A stretch of DNA of 64,000 nt, taken from NCBI GenBank assembly GCA_012295275.1, contig CM022665.1:32976022-33040021 (forward strand). Direction: 5' to 3'. Position numbers and translations under genes: made by a program. Origin of the DNA: Chrysomallon squamiferum. Taxonomy: Eukaryota; Mollusca; Gastropoda; Neomphalida; Peltospiridae. The notes beneath the pieces were generated by a model. That model searched no databases. It was not told the origin of the DNA and saw nothing but the letters and a program-made list of their open reading frames with translations. This document shows positions 1 to 12,513 of the stretch, piece by piece; the stretch's first letter is position 1, and every line of letters begins with the position of its first letter.

Positions 1-1306
1 GCGAACAAATGATTAAATTTTGAAGGTTAAAATCATTATAACCCCAGATAAACAAACAAACAAATAACAACAAAAACAACAACAACAACAAACAAAATCC
101 ATTAACAAACGAATAAACGAAATAAATATAATGATAATAATGCATAATGCATAATGCTTAATAATAATAATAATAATAATAATAAATACAATAAAACAAA
201 AAATATTTCCCTCTTAATATCAAGTTGTTGTACTTGGGATGTCACGTGATTTCACATTCCAACCAAAGTTCCACGTCTACCCTTTATCAGAGTCTGTAGT
301 AAGTGGTTTCCTAACATGCGAAAGTAAATATAAATATATTTGAAAACTGATGAGCAGCAACCAATGAAATCATAACAGCCGCATTTCTCATATCATATTA
401 TATATATTATGTCATGTCATGTCATGTCATAGTATAGCATATATCATGTTAATGATAAGAAAATATATTAAATAATTATATTAAAATGTTCCCCCATTAC
501 ATTACATTCTCTCCTTACGAATCAGTACTGTATCACATGCGCATTTCTGTAAGTACATTCGTCGACTTGGCCCGCACTTGAATATTAGCGTGAAAGTATG
601 CAGTTTGTATTTGTGAGAAATTGTGTGTACACACATTTATTTACGATTGTCTGTTTATAGAAACGGAAATATGCATTGTGAGTGATGAAACTGACGTTAT
701 CTAGCAGAGTAACAGATTTATTATGTAAAACATTTCCACCAGCACTCTATTAACAAAATGTCGCTGTGCAACACTCTATTTTGATGTTTAGGCGAACATT
801 TCAATTACATTTTTTTTTTCAAGTACTCGAAGACCCTGACTGAATTGAAGCAATGGCTTAAAACATAATACAGACATTTTTAAAAATACACTTTTTTATT
901 CTTCAGTAATTTATTTTATGTTAAGTTCGTGTGGTGTATTTTGAATGGTGGACGCTCTCTCTCTCTCCCCCATCCATTGTCTATAGCTTTCGCTTTATTT
1001 CTCATTGTATTGTCCGTTAAGTTTGCAAATATGAAAAATATTTTTCTATTTAAAATAGAGAAAAGTTTATAAAAATATGTAAAAACATCTTTAAAAAACT
1101 ATATATAAACTGACGATCTAATTTAAATATGGCAGTACTTAATGCATTAAGGTTAAAACAATATTTAAACAAAAAACAAAAACAAGGACAACGAAAAACA
1201 AAAAGAAACAACAACAAACAAAAACCTGATTAAAATAAATAAATAAACAAATAACAAAATTCAAAAAAAAAAATAAAGTATATGTTCTATCTTTTAAAAC
1301 AAATTA

Positions 1307-1340
1307 AAACTGCATCCGGTTCAATATAAATCCCAGAACT
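1307..1340 (-). pseudogene. Relic of CRYL1 exon 4 in the 3' intron of copy A
   Basis: A 34-base stretch matches positions 2417-2450, inside exon 4 of the nearby CRYL1 copy A, at about 30 of 34 bases and in the same orientation. The first 20 bases are identical. On the minus strand it corresponds to the Gly-Phe-Val-Leu-Asn-Arg part of the dehydrogenase, but the flanks do not continue the match and the reading frame is not kept. It is probably the remains of a third exon 4 from an older internal or tandem duplication. Its small size limits certainty. Confidence 0.5.
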
Positions 1341-1503
1341 TGTAATAATAATAATAATAATAATGTTGATGATGATTATAATGATAATGATGTAATGAAC
1401 ATACATTTTTCTTCTTTTTAAATGGGATATAACTTACATAATATTTACATAACTGGAAACAAGTGACTTTAAATAAATTATAAGTATTACTTATTTTCAT
1501 TAC

Positions 1504-3898
1504 CGTCAGCGTTTAAGTGAGCTGTTTGGAATGGACCCATAAAAGTGTATCGTGGACCAATCCCATCAGATACAGTTTTGTTGCAGCCCTCCGTGCTAAT
1601 TATACCATTCTGAAAAACAAAGATACCGTTGTCATGTATAATGATGAATACTAACTTATATTTGTTCTTATATATGTACTTAAATATATCGACAGCTACG
1701 AGACAGTATGAGCTGACAGTGACGTTCGGACTTCCATAGAGAAAAGTTAAAATCAAAGGCTGTCGTGTCTAAAACCATTTCTCCTCAGTTGGTTAAGAGT
1801 AAAATAATTCTTTTGAAGAAAAGTTCACAGCTGAAATGATGAGAAAAGCAGTCGCTGAAATACTGGTTGACAAGATAATATGAGCAAGGAATCTTAGAGT
1901 GTAAGTTTTGCAGCCACACTCTCGTCTTTTGTATAGGAATAGGTTTTCTCTTTTGAACATGACAGATGACGATTTATTAGCAATATTTATTTATTTTTAC
2001 TTCAAAATTGCCCGTCATGTCATTCTGAGTATGAATGCTCACACTTTAAACATCTGAGTAGGAGTATCAATATGGTAAATATAAAACTGCATAATGATTT
2101 GTTTATAAGCCTACATACGTGTATGGTAGTCATTAAAATGGTTCTTAAAATGAGATTTCAGTATTTTCTCTTTAAGTGTGGCGATAAGACTAAATAGTCT
2201 TTATACTTCCAGTTTATTCTTTTATTGTTTTGGGCGAACTATTTTGGCACTGTATAACAATAAAATAATACGTTTAAGAATATTTGAACTATACAAATAA
2301 TAATGATTAAATCGTACATATATTCGATATATATTTATTTCTGTTTCAACAACACTAACACAAATATATCTATATCTCTATCACCTTTACAAGTCTGCAG
2401 CATTCTGCGACTATGGCAAACTGCATCCGGTTCAATACAAATCCTGGAATTTCCTTTTTAAGAACAATTGGTGCTTGACCAATCGAAACCATTAATTCAC
2501 GTGCTTTCGTCATCACTTCAGGTTTTGTCCATGACGCCGGTACAAGTTCAACAGCCCGAGCGAAATAAGGAGGATTCGTCTAAAAAAAACAAAAAACAAA
2601 AAACAAAAAAAAACATTAAAGAAAGAAAGAAAAAAAAAACAAAAAAAAATCACATTAAGAAACATGTACATAATCACACATACAAATCAGTACACATATG
2701 TACGCAAATATAAATGCATAAGAAAATAGAAACTAATTTACTGCAATACAGAGTAGTATAAACACATGGCTTCTCCTCCACACAAGCCCACATATACATA
2801 TACACACACTTGATACTTATTTATACACATTATATAGTAACCCAAACGACACACATATATATATATGGAAACTCAAAATTAAAAAAAAATAAATAATGAG
2901 AAGTCAGAGAATGAAAGAAAAGGAAGGAGTATATATTTACCGGATGAACAACAAGAAAATTATCTTTATGTTTCAAGTTTCTTGATAGGACAGACGGCAG
3001 CATGGAACTGGTGGAACTTGCAAGTATGGCGTTACCACTGACGTGTTTATCAACCTCCTCAAACACTTTCAGTTTTACACCCAGGTCTTCAACAACACAT
3101 TCCTGGAAATGAAGGATGATTGGTCATTATTATATTTATCACTTTACAACAGCCGTAGGAACTAGTGCTATTACTACTGATTTAATTGTTCTGCTGTTTT
3201 TTTACAGTACTTCTACTAAAACAATAATAACTACTGCTGCTACTACAACAACAGTAACAATAAATACTACTACTACTAAAACCATCACACCTACCACTGA
3301 CACTAGTATTATTACTACTATTACAATACGACTACTACTAAACTGCTACACTGTCATTGCTACTTTTCTTACAGCCACCATTACCACATCACCATCATTT
3401 CTATTATGCCATTTCTACTATTACCACTATTACTGTTATCATGAGTTCTATTATAATAATAAATCAGCTAGAATAATACAGATAAAGAATTGTAACAATA
3501 GTAAAACAAAAGTAAATGCTGTAGTTCCTTGCGTAAGATAATAAGGATTAGACTAATTCTCTTATTAGAAACTGACCTATGTAATATAAAGATATTTTAA
3601 TATATGAGTATGTTTAGAAAAGTAAAAATAAACAAAACAAATTGTATTTTCGCACTTGAACGTAAAAGGCATTCTTGACGCAAGTGTCGATGGTGTCGGC
3701 CTTTGATATCCGGTCATACTGAATCTGCACCGAAAGAGTTCCTCTTAAACAGTTTTCTTTCTGTAGAAAGTTCATCTGATCTAGAATTACTTCCTGCGTT
3801 TTCGTCACTCTCTCTGGAATTATATCATAGAGCAACACCTGATAACCAGCACTTGCAAACAGTAACGCCCAGCTCTGTCCTATCTGACCACTGAAAGA

Positions 3899-3938
<40 letters not shown>

Positions 3939-4696
3939 TATTATTATTATTATTATTGTTGTTGTTGTTGTTGTTGTTGTTATTATTATTATTATTATTA
4001 TTATTGCTGTTGTTGTTATTGTTTATTGATGGTGTTATTGTTTTTGTTGTTACTGTTGGTGTTGTGTATCAGAAATAGAAACAACATACATAATTATTCA
4101 GCAATACAGGTATATTTGCGTGCACACACACCCACACACACCCTCACACATGCACACACGCATATATACACATACATATATAATACATACATAAGTACAC
4201 ACTAATATATATATGCATACTGTACGTAAATACATACACACTTGGATCTTACATACATACATGTATATATGTAAGCACACACACTCACACACACATACTC
4301 AATATGTACGTAAGTAAATTTCACTGAACATAAAAATGTGAAGCCTGAGAGAGTTAAACGTTCTTCTTTATGCCTCTGTTTAATGGGCATTAATTTAAAG
4401 AAATTTTACTGACTATAGAGAAAAAAAAGAGGAAACGTGTAACTTTTTATTAAATATCGAGAGATGTTTTTTTTTTTTCTATTTATCTCTGTTGTATACT
4501 AACCGGAAAACGCCCATTTATGATATTCGTACATGCAGATTATACTTCTTTGAAAGGCCGTTTATACAAATCTCTGTCTTTTCAGACATTACTGGAGCGT
4601 AGGATGTATTTTATGTATATAACAGTTTTCTGGTGCAACCTACCTTCCAATTATAGCAATTTTGTCATCGTGAAGTTGGACATCTGTGGTAGCCAT
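1504..4696 (-). CDS. CRYL1: Lambda-crystallin homologue / L-gulonate 3-dehydrogenase, copy A (last exon off window)
   Basis: This enzyme family oxidises L-gulonate to 3-dehydro-L-gulonate with NAD+ in the cytosol (glucuronate-xylulose pathway). Five minus-strand exons are readable: 4644-4696 (start ATG at 4696), 3656-3890, 2941-3102, 2385-2579 and 1504-1609, joined by GT-AG introns with consistent phases. The joined frame gives about 250 residues. The N-terminal Rossmann motif reads IAIIGSGQIGQSWA, a good GxGxxG. The Ser-rich stretch LASSTSSMLPS, the active-site region VVHP followed by TNPPYF, VELVP and GFVLNRM are all conserved, so the enzyme looks competent. The final exon, expected to start in phase 1 and encode about 70 C-terminal residues, is not visible in 1-1503 and probably lies to the left. 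Intron 1 carries a compound microsatellite right at the exon 2 acceptor. The start was chosen because it gives a short lead directly into the Rossmann strand. Identification is strong; the exact substrate is inferred from the family. Confidence 0.88.
3116..3480. repeat. Degenerate trinucleotide (ACT/TTA-type) microsatellite
   Basis: A few hundred bases are dominated by imperfect ACT, ATT and ACA triplets inside intron 2 of CRYL1 copy A. Long Thr/Ile-rich open frames over it are by-products of the repeat and are not genes. Confidence 0.7.
3898..4035. repeat. Compound microsatellite (CAA)n-(TTA)n-(GTT)n-(ATT)n
   Basis: A run of about 12 CAA/AAC units is followed by TTA units and then by GTT units, so the two outer blocks are complementary and the segment can fold back on itself. 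It abuts the exon 2 acceptor of CRYL1 copy A (acceptor AG at 3891-3892 on the minus strand) and supplies its upstream tract. Confidence 0.85.
4098..4310. repeat. CA/ACATAC-rich simple repeat
   Basis: Irregular (CA)n and (ACAT)n sequence in intron 1 of CRYL1 copy A. Cys-rich minus-strand frames across it are repeat artefacts. Confidence 0.6.
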
Positions 4697-4781
4697 ATTG
4701 AACTATTTAGATAACTATAAGTGACCTATGTATCCGTATGTGGGACAACTCGAGCGCTAGCTATCACCATATTGACGTAGC

Positions 4782-5040
4782 ATAATGGTGCAAATGTCTT
4801 TGTTTATATTACAACTACTACCAATATTACTACCACTACTAGTACTACTAACAGAACTACTATTACAACGACTACTAACAATAATACCAATACCAGAACA
4901 GCAGCAGCAGGAACAGAACAGCAGGAACAATAACAACGACGACAACTGCTGCTACTACAACTACTACTACTACAACTAGGATTACTATTACCGTAACTAC
5001 TATCGCCATTACTATTACAATTTCTACTACGTATATACAC
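4782..5040. repeat. ACT/ACA trinucleotide-rich tract just upstream of CRYL1 copy A
   Basis: Imperfect ACT/ACA/CAG triplets lie immediately 5' of the CRYL1 copy A start codon (minus strand). The Ser/Cys-rich and Leu-rich open frames in it come from the repeat. Confidence 0.65.
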
Positions 5041-6903
5041 ACAGGAGGTGCAATATATGTATATATTCTCGAGTGGGGCTTCCGGACATTGTTAACCGTC
5101 CCTGAATCCGAGCCTGGAGTGACATAAAAATCACATTACAATGCACTTGAACCTTTGATTAATATAAATACTAATGAATGATATATTACAAATTGGATTC
5201 ACTGTAAAAAAATAATTTAAAAAAAAACAAAAAAGTGTTTTATAGTAAATATTTTAAAGTGTTTTGCCATACACGGTGTTCTGCTTAAAATGTTTTGTTT
5301 GTAAAATTAATTACGGTTCACTTTGGTCTTTTCAGCTTGATTTATTATTTACATTACACACAATGGGCTAATTTATTATTGATGAACACGTGTGGTTGTT
5401 TTTAGAAACTCTACTAGGTAATTATAATTTTATACCAAGAACGTTGCTGGAATATACCATTATCTATACTGGCTGTGTTAAGCTAGCCTAACGTAGCACA
5501 CATAACATGAGTTAATTTTCACTGGGTCACCTAGATACTGTAAGAACATTGTGACATCACAATTAGATTACACATTACTGACAGCAATGTTACGGATCTA
5601 TGTACCGTCTAGACAGTTAATATAGTGGACGAACAGTAAACAATAATGTCTGCTTTTGTATGCCACAATGCAAGTTTGAATAGTAATTACGAGAAAATAA
5701 AGTCGAAGATTTATATCAAATAAAATGAATGGTGCCTGATTGTTGAAATTTAGTATTATCAGAGATATTTTTCCAGCATAAAAATCCTTTGAAGAAAATT
5801 AGAAGTTAAAATAAACTTTCACAATCACATTTGTTTGAAACACAAAAACCATAACAAGAAGAGCGAGGCATTGTTAAATGAAGTAATATTCACTCATTCG
5901 AAACCTAATTAAAAGAGAATCAACGTAAGCTAATATTACTGATTTGTGACATGACTTTCCAGATGTCGCAAGATCGATCCCTTGCTGTGTACAGACTCGT
6001 AATCATAAGGCGCAGATCTCTTTTCAGATTAACTACTTATCTTTTCATAATTAAATGTGTAGATATTTCATTTTAAATTACTAAAACATCTGTCACAGAA
6101 AAATAATAACACAAAATTTTGCTGCTGGTCGTATTGACTTCAGCAAATATATTTTCCTCATGCTAGCTTAAATGAATAGACAACAAATATATTTACATTG
6201 GTAATAAATGCTATGAACAAGCAATTAATAGGCATTTTTTATTTGAAATATAAATATATTATCGTAGCATTTATATAATAATGATAACAGTGATTAAAAA
6301 AGAGAAAAATCAGAATAGAAAAATCAGAAAAAGTTAAAACAAAATTTTTTTTCTTAAAATTGACGTAAGTTTAATGTCTGTATATTGTCAGATTATACTA
6401 GAATATTTACAGAAAAAAAAAAAAGAGACTAATTAACAATACATTCAAGATACAGAAATGTTAAGGATAATGTCATTTTGCCCAACAAGATTGACTGTCA
6501 GAAGGAATTTCAGCCAACAGCCGCAATTATTTGCTGCATACATTTCAGTGAACCAGTATATAATTAATATAAGGTAATATTATTTTAAAAATCTATTTTG
6601 AGATCTAATATTAATCTATTCGTAATGTGATTTGCAGATATATTATTTTAAATGACTAAAACATCTGTTACGTAAGAGAAAGACAGTGCTGAATGGTTGT
6701 ACTGACTTTTTTGTGTGCAAAAATAAGGCTTTATCGTATAAGGCAGTATTGATCTGAAAAATTAATATAAAACTAAACACAACAAGGAAATTGAATAATA
6801 CAAATATAATCACTATTAAAACGAGCGATCAGTATGAAAGTCTGTGTAATACATTTATTTTCAAGTTATTTTTTTTTATAGAAACACCAAATTATAACAA
6901 CAA

Positions 6904-6942
<39 letters not shown>

Positions 6943-7508
6943 AAGAGAAAAGAAAGAAAAAAAAAGAAGAGAAAACAATATTATGCATGCAAAGATTGCC
7001 TTCTTTTTTTAGAGGTATGGAAAATCACCTAGTTTATTACAGTGTATTCACATTTTATCTACGGCGACCTTCAGCTGAAACTGTAGACGTTTTGTAATGT
7101 AGTAGATATACTGACTTTATAACAGTATCTAAGATATATTAAGTTACACATAAATTTCTTTGCAAGAGTTATTCTGTACAGAGTAATTGTTATTTTTGTG
7201 TTGTTACTTTTTTTTTTTTTCTCCTTTTTGATCAATTTAAAAAAATATATATTTGTTTGTTTGTTTGTTTTTAAGGTTTAAAAAAAATATATATATAATT
7301 CATTATGATATTATTATGTCACACAACTTTCTAAATGCATCTAATACTCCTGTCTTCAGACCAGAAGAATGAAGTTATGGGCTTGAAGCTATATTTATCA
7401 GCAATGTAAAAAGTGGGATTATAATAATAAATAATTTGTCCAAGGTATTAACTTTAAAAATTAATTTGTTATTTTTCCATTCTTAGTCATAGTGTAAAAA
7501 CTGTATCC

Positions 7509-7512
<4 letters not shown>

Positions 7513-7604
<92 letters not shown>
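7513..7604. repeat. (AG)n microsatellite, about 46 units
   Basis: An uninterrupted AG dinucleotide run of roughly 92 bases. A second such run at 10666-10731 lies within copy B. Confidence 0.97.
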
Positions 7605-7606
<2 letters not shown>

Positions 7607-8159
7607 TTTAATTTTCTTACTATTATTAATTATTTATTATTATTTGCTTTGATAAAATGAAAAATAGACTTAATAACGCTTGATTAAATGGTTTTATAAT
7701 AATAATGATAATAGTAATAAAATAAATAATAAAAAAACTAAATAAATAAAAAGTAAATAAAAAATCATTAACTTTGATATGGCTTTAATGTTACTCTTCA
7801 GAAAAAAACAACAAAAAACATCAGTTTAGATTAAGTTTTATAATCTACAAATCTAGCGGTGGGGTTCTGGGGCCACTATTTATTAAACTCATTAAAATTT
7901 TATTTTTAGTTTATTTCTGTTATCTTTTATTTTATTTTTATTCTGGAAATATAAATATGAGTTTTATCTATTTCTTTAAATTATTATTATTTTCTCTGTG
8001 CATTAAGAAAACTGACATAAAATTGTTACAATGGTCGAGATTTAATTGAAATAGAAAATAATTATATTTCAAAATACAAATAAATTTCTGTAAAGAATAT
8101 CTAACAATGGAGTGAATGTTGAAAGTGAAAAAGAGGTTTTGTATGTATGGGGTAGAGAG

Positions 8160-8238
8160 ATACACAAACAGTCAGATAGATAGATGGAAAGATAGCTAGA
8201 TAGACAGACACACAGACAGATAGATAGATAGATAGATG

Positions 8239-8276
<38 letters not shown>

Positions 8277-8345
8277 TAGATAGATAGATAGATAGACAGA
8301 TAAATGGACACAGATAAACAGATAAAAGGATAGGTGGATGGATGG
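8160..8345. repeat. GATA/GACA tetranucleotide microsatellite
   Basis: Blocks of GATA and GACA units alternate with GATG variants. Ser/Ile/Leu/Tyr/Cys-rich open frames on the minus strand across this area are repeat artefacts. Confidence 0.92.
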
Positions 8346-9056
8346 ATTGTGGATAGATTTATGGATTGATTGATAGATGGATGGAGACAAAGGAGTAAGA
8401 GAAAGTATGAGTGAGAGATTAAGAGTGAAAAAGAGAGAAAACTGGTAAGAGAGTAAAACAATTTTGCAGAGAATGCCTTAAGATCCGATAATTATAAATT
8501 AAACCAGTGAAGAGGAATTTACTTTTTTAACTTAATTTTTCTCAGATGACATACTGACATCTTCGGTAGTAATTCAATGTATGTGTATGCTGACTGACAT
8601 ATAAAAAATATAATATCTCATTTTACATATAAATTCATAAGAGGATGATGCTCCAGACATCAACATATTCCTCCTAATTTATACTCGCAGAACTTTTTGA
8701 AATTACGGATCACCATTGCAGCTGCATTAGTTATTCCGTTCAAAACACAGATCCCTTGTGGGCAAAGACCTATTCGTAATTCATCACGTGCAATTTATCC
8801 GCCATTGCAAAGAGTCATTTATGTTTTTAAACAGCCATAGTAAGATGTTCACAACAGCCGTAGACAACACTTAAATTTCTAAATCTTACTCTTTGAGACC
8901 TCATGTATTTATGTTTCTATCACAATATTTATCCGATTATATTTACTTTCTTTCACAAAGTGCAACAATATAGTACTCATACCGTATTTTCTTACATTAC
9001 ATCTGGTGTATATGTTCATTCAACTTAAAATAAATAAATAAATAAATAAAATAAAA

Positions 9057-10661
9057 TTATAAATCATTTTCTTTCAGGTGATTTATCAGTTTTTGTAGGG
9101 AAGAAAGACAATGGTTTCGCCATCTACGAGTTTTGTCCCTTTGTTTCAGGGGTATTTGAATTAACAATTCTTTTTCAATTTCCTTGGCAATATCGCCTCC
9201 CATTCTTTCGTTTACTTTTATATCTCTCTGTATCCCTAGCACCATGTCACCGGCTCTTATGCAGAAATCTAACCATCCTGGAATGTAGAGATTAAATTAA
9301 ATATAATCTTCATTTTGATGACGATGATGATAATAATGATTAGTTTTTCTGTAGCCAAGCGTACATAGTAAACATCACAACGTAATATAACGGCAACAGG
9401 AGCATGACGATTACTGACACTGCAACGTATGCAAAAGTATTGTGTAGCTCCAAAAATCGATTATCAAGAACAGTAATGTTTCTAAAAACACATTATCAGT
9501 GAAAATGTCTCATTATGTTAAATGCTGATCAAATGTATATATAATATTACAAATTTATACTTTATTCTTGTCTAAATGACAAGCGATCTTTTTTGTGTAT
9601 TTGTAGCATGTTTCTGCCATGCTAGTGAAAATAAATATTTATGTGTTAAAGCATATATCACTATTATCAGTAACGATACAAACAAGACAAGCTAATAAAA
9701 CCACCACCACTACAAACAACAACCAATAAAAGTAATAAAAATATCACTGAACTCCTCAGTTTACTATATTTATGAGTTATATTGTTCAAACTGCGAATAC
9801 GGAACATCAAACTGCTTCTTTATCTGTTTGTACCTGTTTAGCTATTTGCTTATGTATGTATATGTGAATGCATGTATGTAAGTATGCCTATACAGAGTTG
9901 TTTACCATTTCGATTGATGTGTTGCACATCGAACATCCCCATACACCAGTACCACATACATGCCTTCTTTCATGCCTGTTTCCACGTCATTAACGTCGCA
10001 GTATCCTTCCTAAATACAATAGCAACAGTTTTAAACAGTATTATTTATTTTATTTTATTTTATTTTATTTGGTTTTATTTCATTTCCTTTCATTGCATAA
10101 AGCATCCTCGCACAAACACTACACAAGCTCGATCTCGATTACATTCTTTGATTCAAAATGATAGCATAACATTATAAACAATGCATAATATAATGTAAAA
10201 AGTTGGCCCGAAACATGTTATTCTCTCTTCTGTTTTGAACAATCCTTCACCCCAGTCACACTGATAACATTACCAACACCTGACCTGAGAAATAAACCTC
10301 GAAATTCTACACACTTTAATAAGTTGATAGGCTGCTTCAAAAATCGCCGATTCGATGCTGAATGCTGCAAAACCTTCTACTTCTCGAACTAACTTCACCG
10401 GAGACTGACCTATTTCAATCATAAGACTAGATGTCATGTCACAAGATTCTGGAGAGGTCCAAGGTGCTGGGACTAACTCCACACATGTTGTGTAGTTTAT
10501 AGGATCAACCTAAATCAACATATATATATTTATAGATATTTTAATTGTTTTAATACCAACAATACTATTTATTATAATTGTAAATCAAACATAGAGACAA
10601 ACTGTGGTGTTATTAGTTGTTAAAATATATTTCAAAAGTCAATATACTACGTTGAGCGAGC

Positions 10662-10734
<73 letters not shown>

Positions 10735-12513
10735 TTCGTGTCCACAGAACTCTGGCTATGTACGATGTTGTGAGTTTATATCTGAATAGCTCACTGTTTC
10801 TTAACATTATTATCATAGTCATTAAACTCAAAGTGAAGAAAAAGGGATCTTCTTAAAGAACTTACCGAGTGGACTGTGAGAAATCTATGTCTGTTTATCA
10901 AGTCTCGGGAAAGTAAGGACGGCAAGATCATTCCGCTGTTACCAACAATGGTTTCATATCCCATTAAGTCATCTACCTTCTTTAGCATTTTAACTTTAAG
11001 ACTTACGTCATCATGTAAACACTCCTGTAGAAAAATGAAAAGATTTACATCAAGAGAATAAATAAATACAACATATCTTATGTCATATAATTTAGAACAT
11101 TTATGATTAATATGTCAAGGGAAAAATATTTTATATTTGTTCTAGCGTTAAAACAACAATTCATAGCAAATTTAAAAAAAAAAAAAAAAAAAAAAAACGT
11201 TATTTGAATTTAGTACTCACTTTTTGAACATTATGAAACATTATTTTAGAAGTGTGATTGGATGAGGGTATTATTATTTTTTCATCAGAGTACTGCTGAA
11301 ACAGACCTATCATGGACACATATTACAATCTTGCCAGGGATATCTGACTAAGCGATTTTCAAAAGGTATATTTGTATATTGGTTCAACTCAGTAACTATA
11401 GAGGTGTTCTCACTATTCGTTAAAATGACTGTAGATAAACATAAGACAAAAGAATGTTCGGCTTGTTTAATTTCGATTTTTCATGATTTAATCCACTTTA
11501 TTAGACTATCCCTTGACGTTTAATATTTTTTGGATGACAATTTGCAATATAAACCTGAATATAAACCGAGTCCATTACACAGTCGAGGAGACTGCTGGTA
11601 ACTGTAATGTTTTTCAGTATTTCATCCTGATTCAGGTTTCCTCTGGTAACACCATCCTTTTCCAGGTGCTTCAACAATTTTTGAATTTCAGTGAAAACTG
11701 TCGCTACGTGTGACTGGTTTGGATCAAATATACAAACTCTGTGACCTGCATAAGCAAACAATATCGCCCAGTTCTGTCCAAGAGTCTCACTGTAAACACA
11801 GAAAACGTTTAGCTGAAACGATGTTTGTTCAACAATAGAATAAATACTGAAGTATTACAACTGAGAATTTATCCTTCGACGAACAGCGATTCAAACTAGC
11901 AATCTGATGAAAAGCATCTTACCTCATATAAAAAAATATTTGTGTTACACTGATGATTGCAGAAATAAAACAACAGCAACAAAAACAGAAAATTTATTTT
12001 ATCAATATTAAAGTATTTATCTCTATAAAATGAGAACATTCATGTTGAAGCTGTTGTTATTTTTAAATATTTTGTTTTATTTTTTCATGTTTAATTATAT
12101 TTAATTAGTTTCTTGCAAAACACAGAAACGCCACATCTTTTTTCTTTTAAGAAAGAATACTACAGAAATTTTGGTAACACACAAATGCACAAACCCACAC
12201 ACACACACACACACACACACACCTATTTTAACACAATTCTCAAAAAGTATTTTCTTTACAGTAATGAAAGCAGGTCAACACCAGTGATAAATACATACCA
12301 GTCTAAATAACACAGCACTTGTACACCTTGTGATAGGAAGAAACAGCATAAATATATTTTATTTTTATATTTCCGAACACAAACTTTCTGATAGAAAAAT
12401 GACAGTTAAATATCAAGGCTGACTGGTAAAATTCAAATAATTTTGTCTTACCTCCCAATAATTCCTATCTTCATATTTGTTTGACTCAGTGACTTGGACG
12501 CCATACTTATCAT
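9057..12513 (-). CDS. Diverged lambda-crystallin (CRYL1) paralogue, copy B, probable pseudoenzyme or pseudogene
   Basis: Six minus-strand exons mirror copy A: 12452-12513 (ATG at 12513), 11555-11789, 10866-11024, 10315-10509, 9906-10009 and 9057-9277 (stop TAA at 9059-9057). Lengths equal copy A for exon 2 (235 nt) and exon 4 (195 nt), and intron phases match. The C-terminal exon (about 72 residues, with RRWRNHCLSSLQKL near the end) matches the CRYL1 tail. Key residues are damaged. The NAD motif reads IGIIGSETLGQNWA, so the second Gly is Glu. HPxNP reads HSVDP. The Asn in GFVLNR is replaced, as GFAAFSI. Exon 5 is 104 nt against 106 in copy A. Its first half reads NDVETGMKEGM, while its second half resembles the family (YWCMGMFDVQHINRNG) only in another frame, so there is a 2-nt deletion. 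A later acceptor inside exon 5 could restore frame at a cost of 15 residues. Catalysis is unlikely; a structural or regulatory role, decay, or a sequence error are all possible. Confidence 0.75.
10666..10731. repeat. (GA)n microsatellite in an intron of CRYL1 copy B
   Basis: About 33 uninterrupted GA units between exons 3 and 4 of copy B. Confidence 0.96.

Larger units (their letters stand above)
5041..9056. other. Intergenic spacer between CRYL1 copies A and B
   Basis: About 4 kb of AT-rich sequence with no exon that I can support on either strand. It holds an (AAAT)n run near 6905-6945, a long GA microsatellite at 7513-7604 and a GATA/GACA field at 8160-8345. The promoter of copy A should lie in its left part (minus strand, above 4700), but I see no clear TATA box or CpG-rich core. 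Confidence 0.6.

Noticed and set aside
1-1503. Search for the last exon of CRYL1 copy A
   Set aside because: No minus-strand stretch begins in phase 1 after an acceptor and reads like the family's C-terminal tail, so the exon is taken to lie outside the window.
2468-2713. Plus-strand frame opposite CRYL1 exon 4
   Set aside because: It is the antisense shadow of the minus-strand exon followed by a Lys-rich A tract.
8069-8461. 130-codon minus-strand frame with a Ser-Ile-Tyr-Leu pattern
   Set aside because: It is the translation of the GATA/GACA microsatellite.
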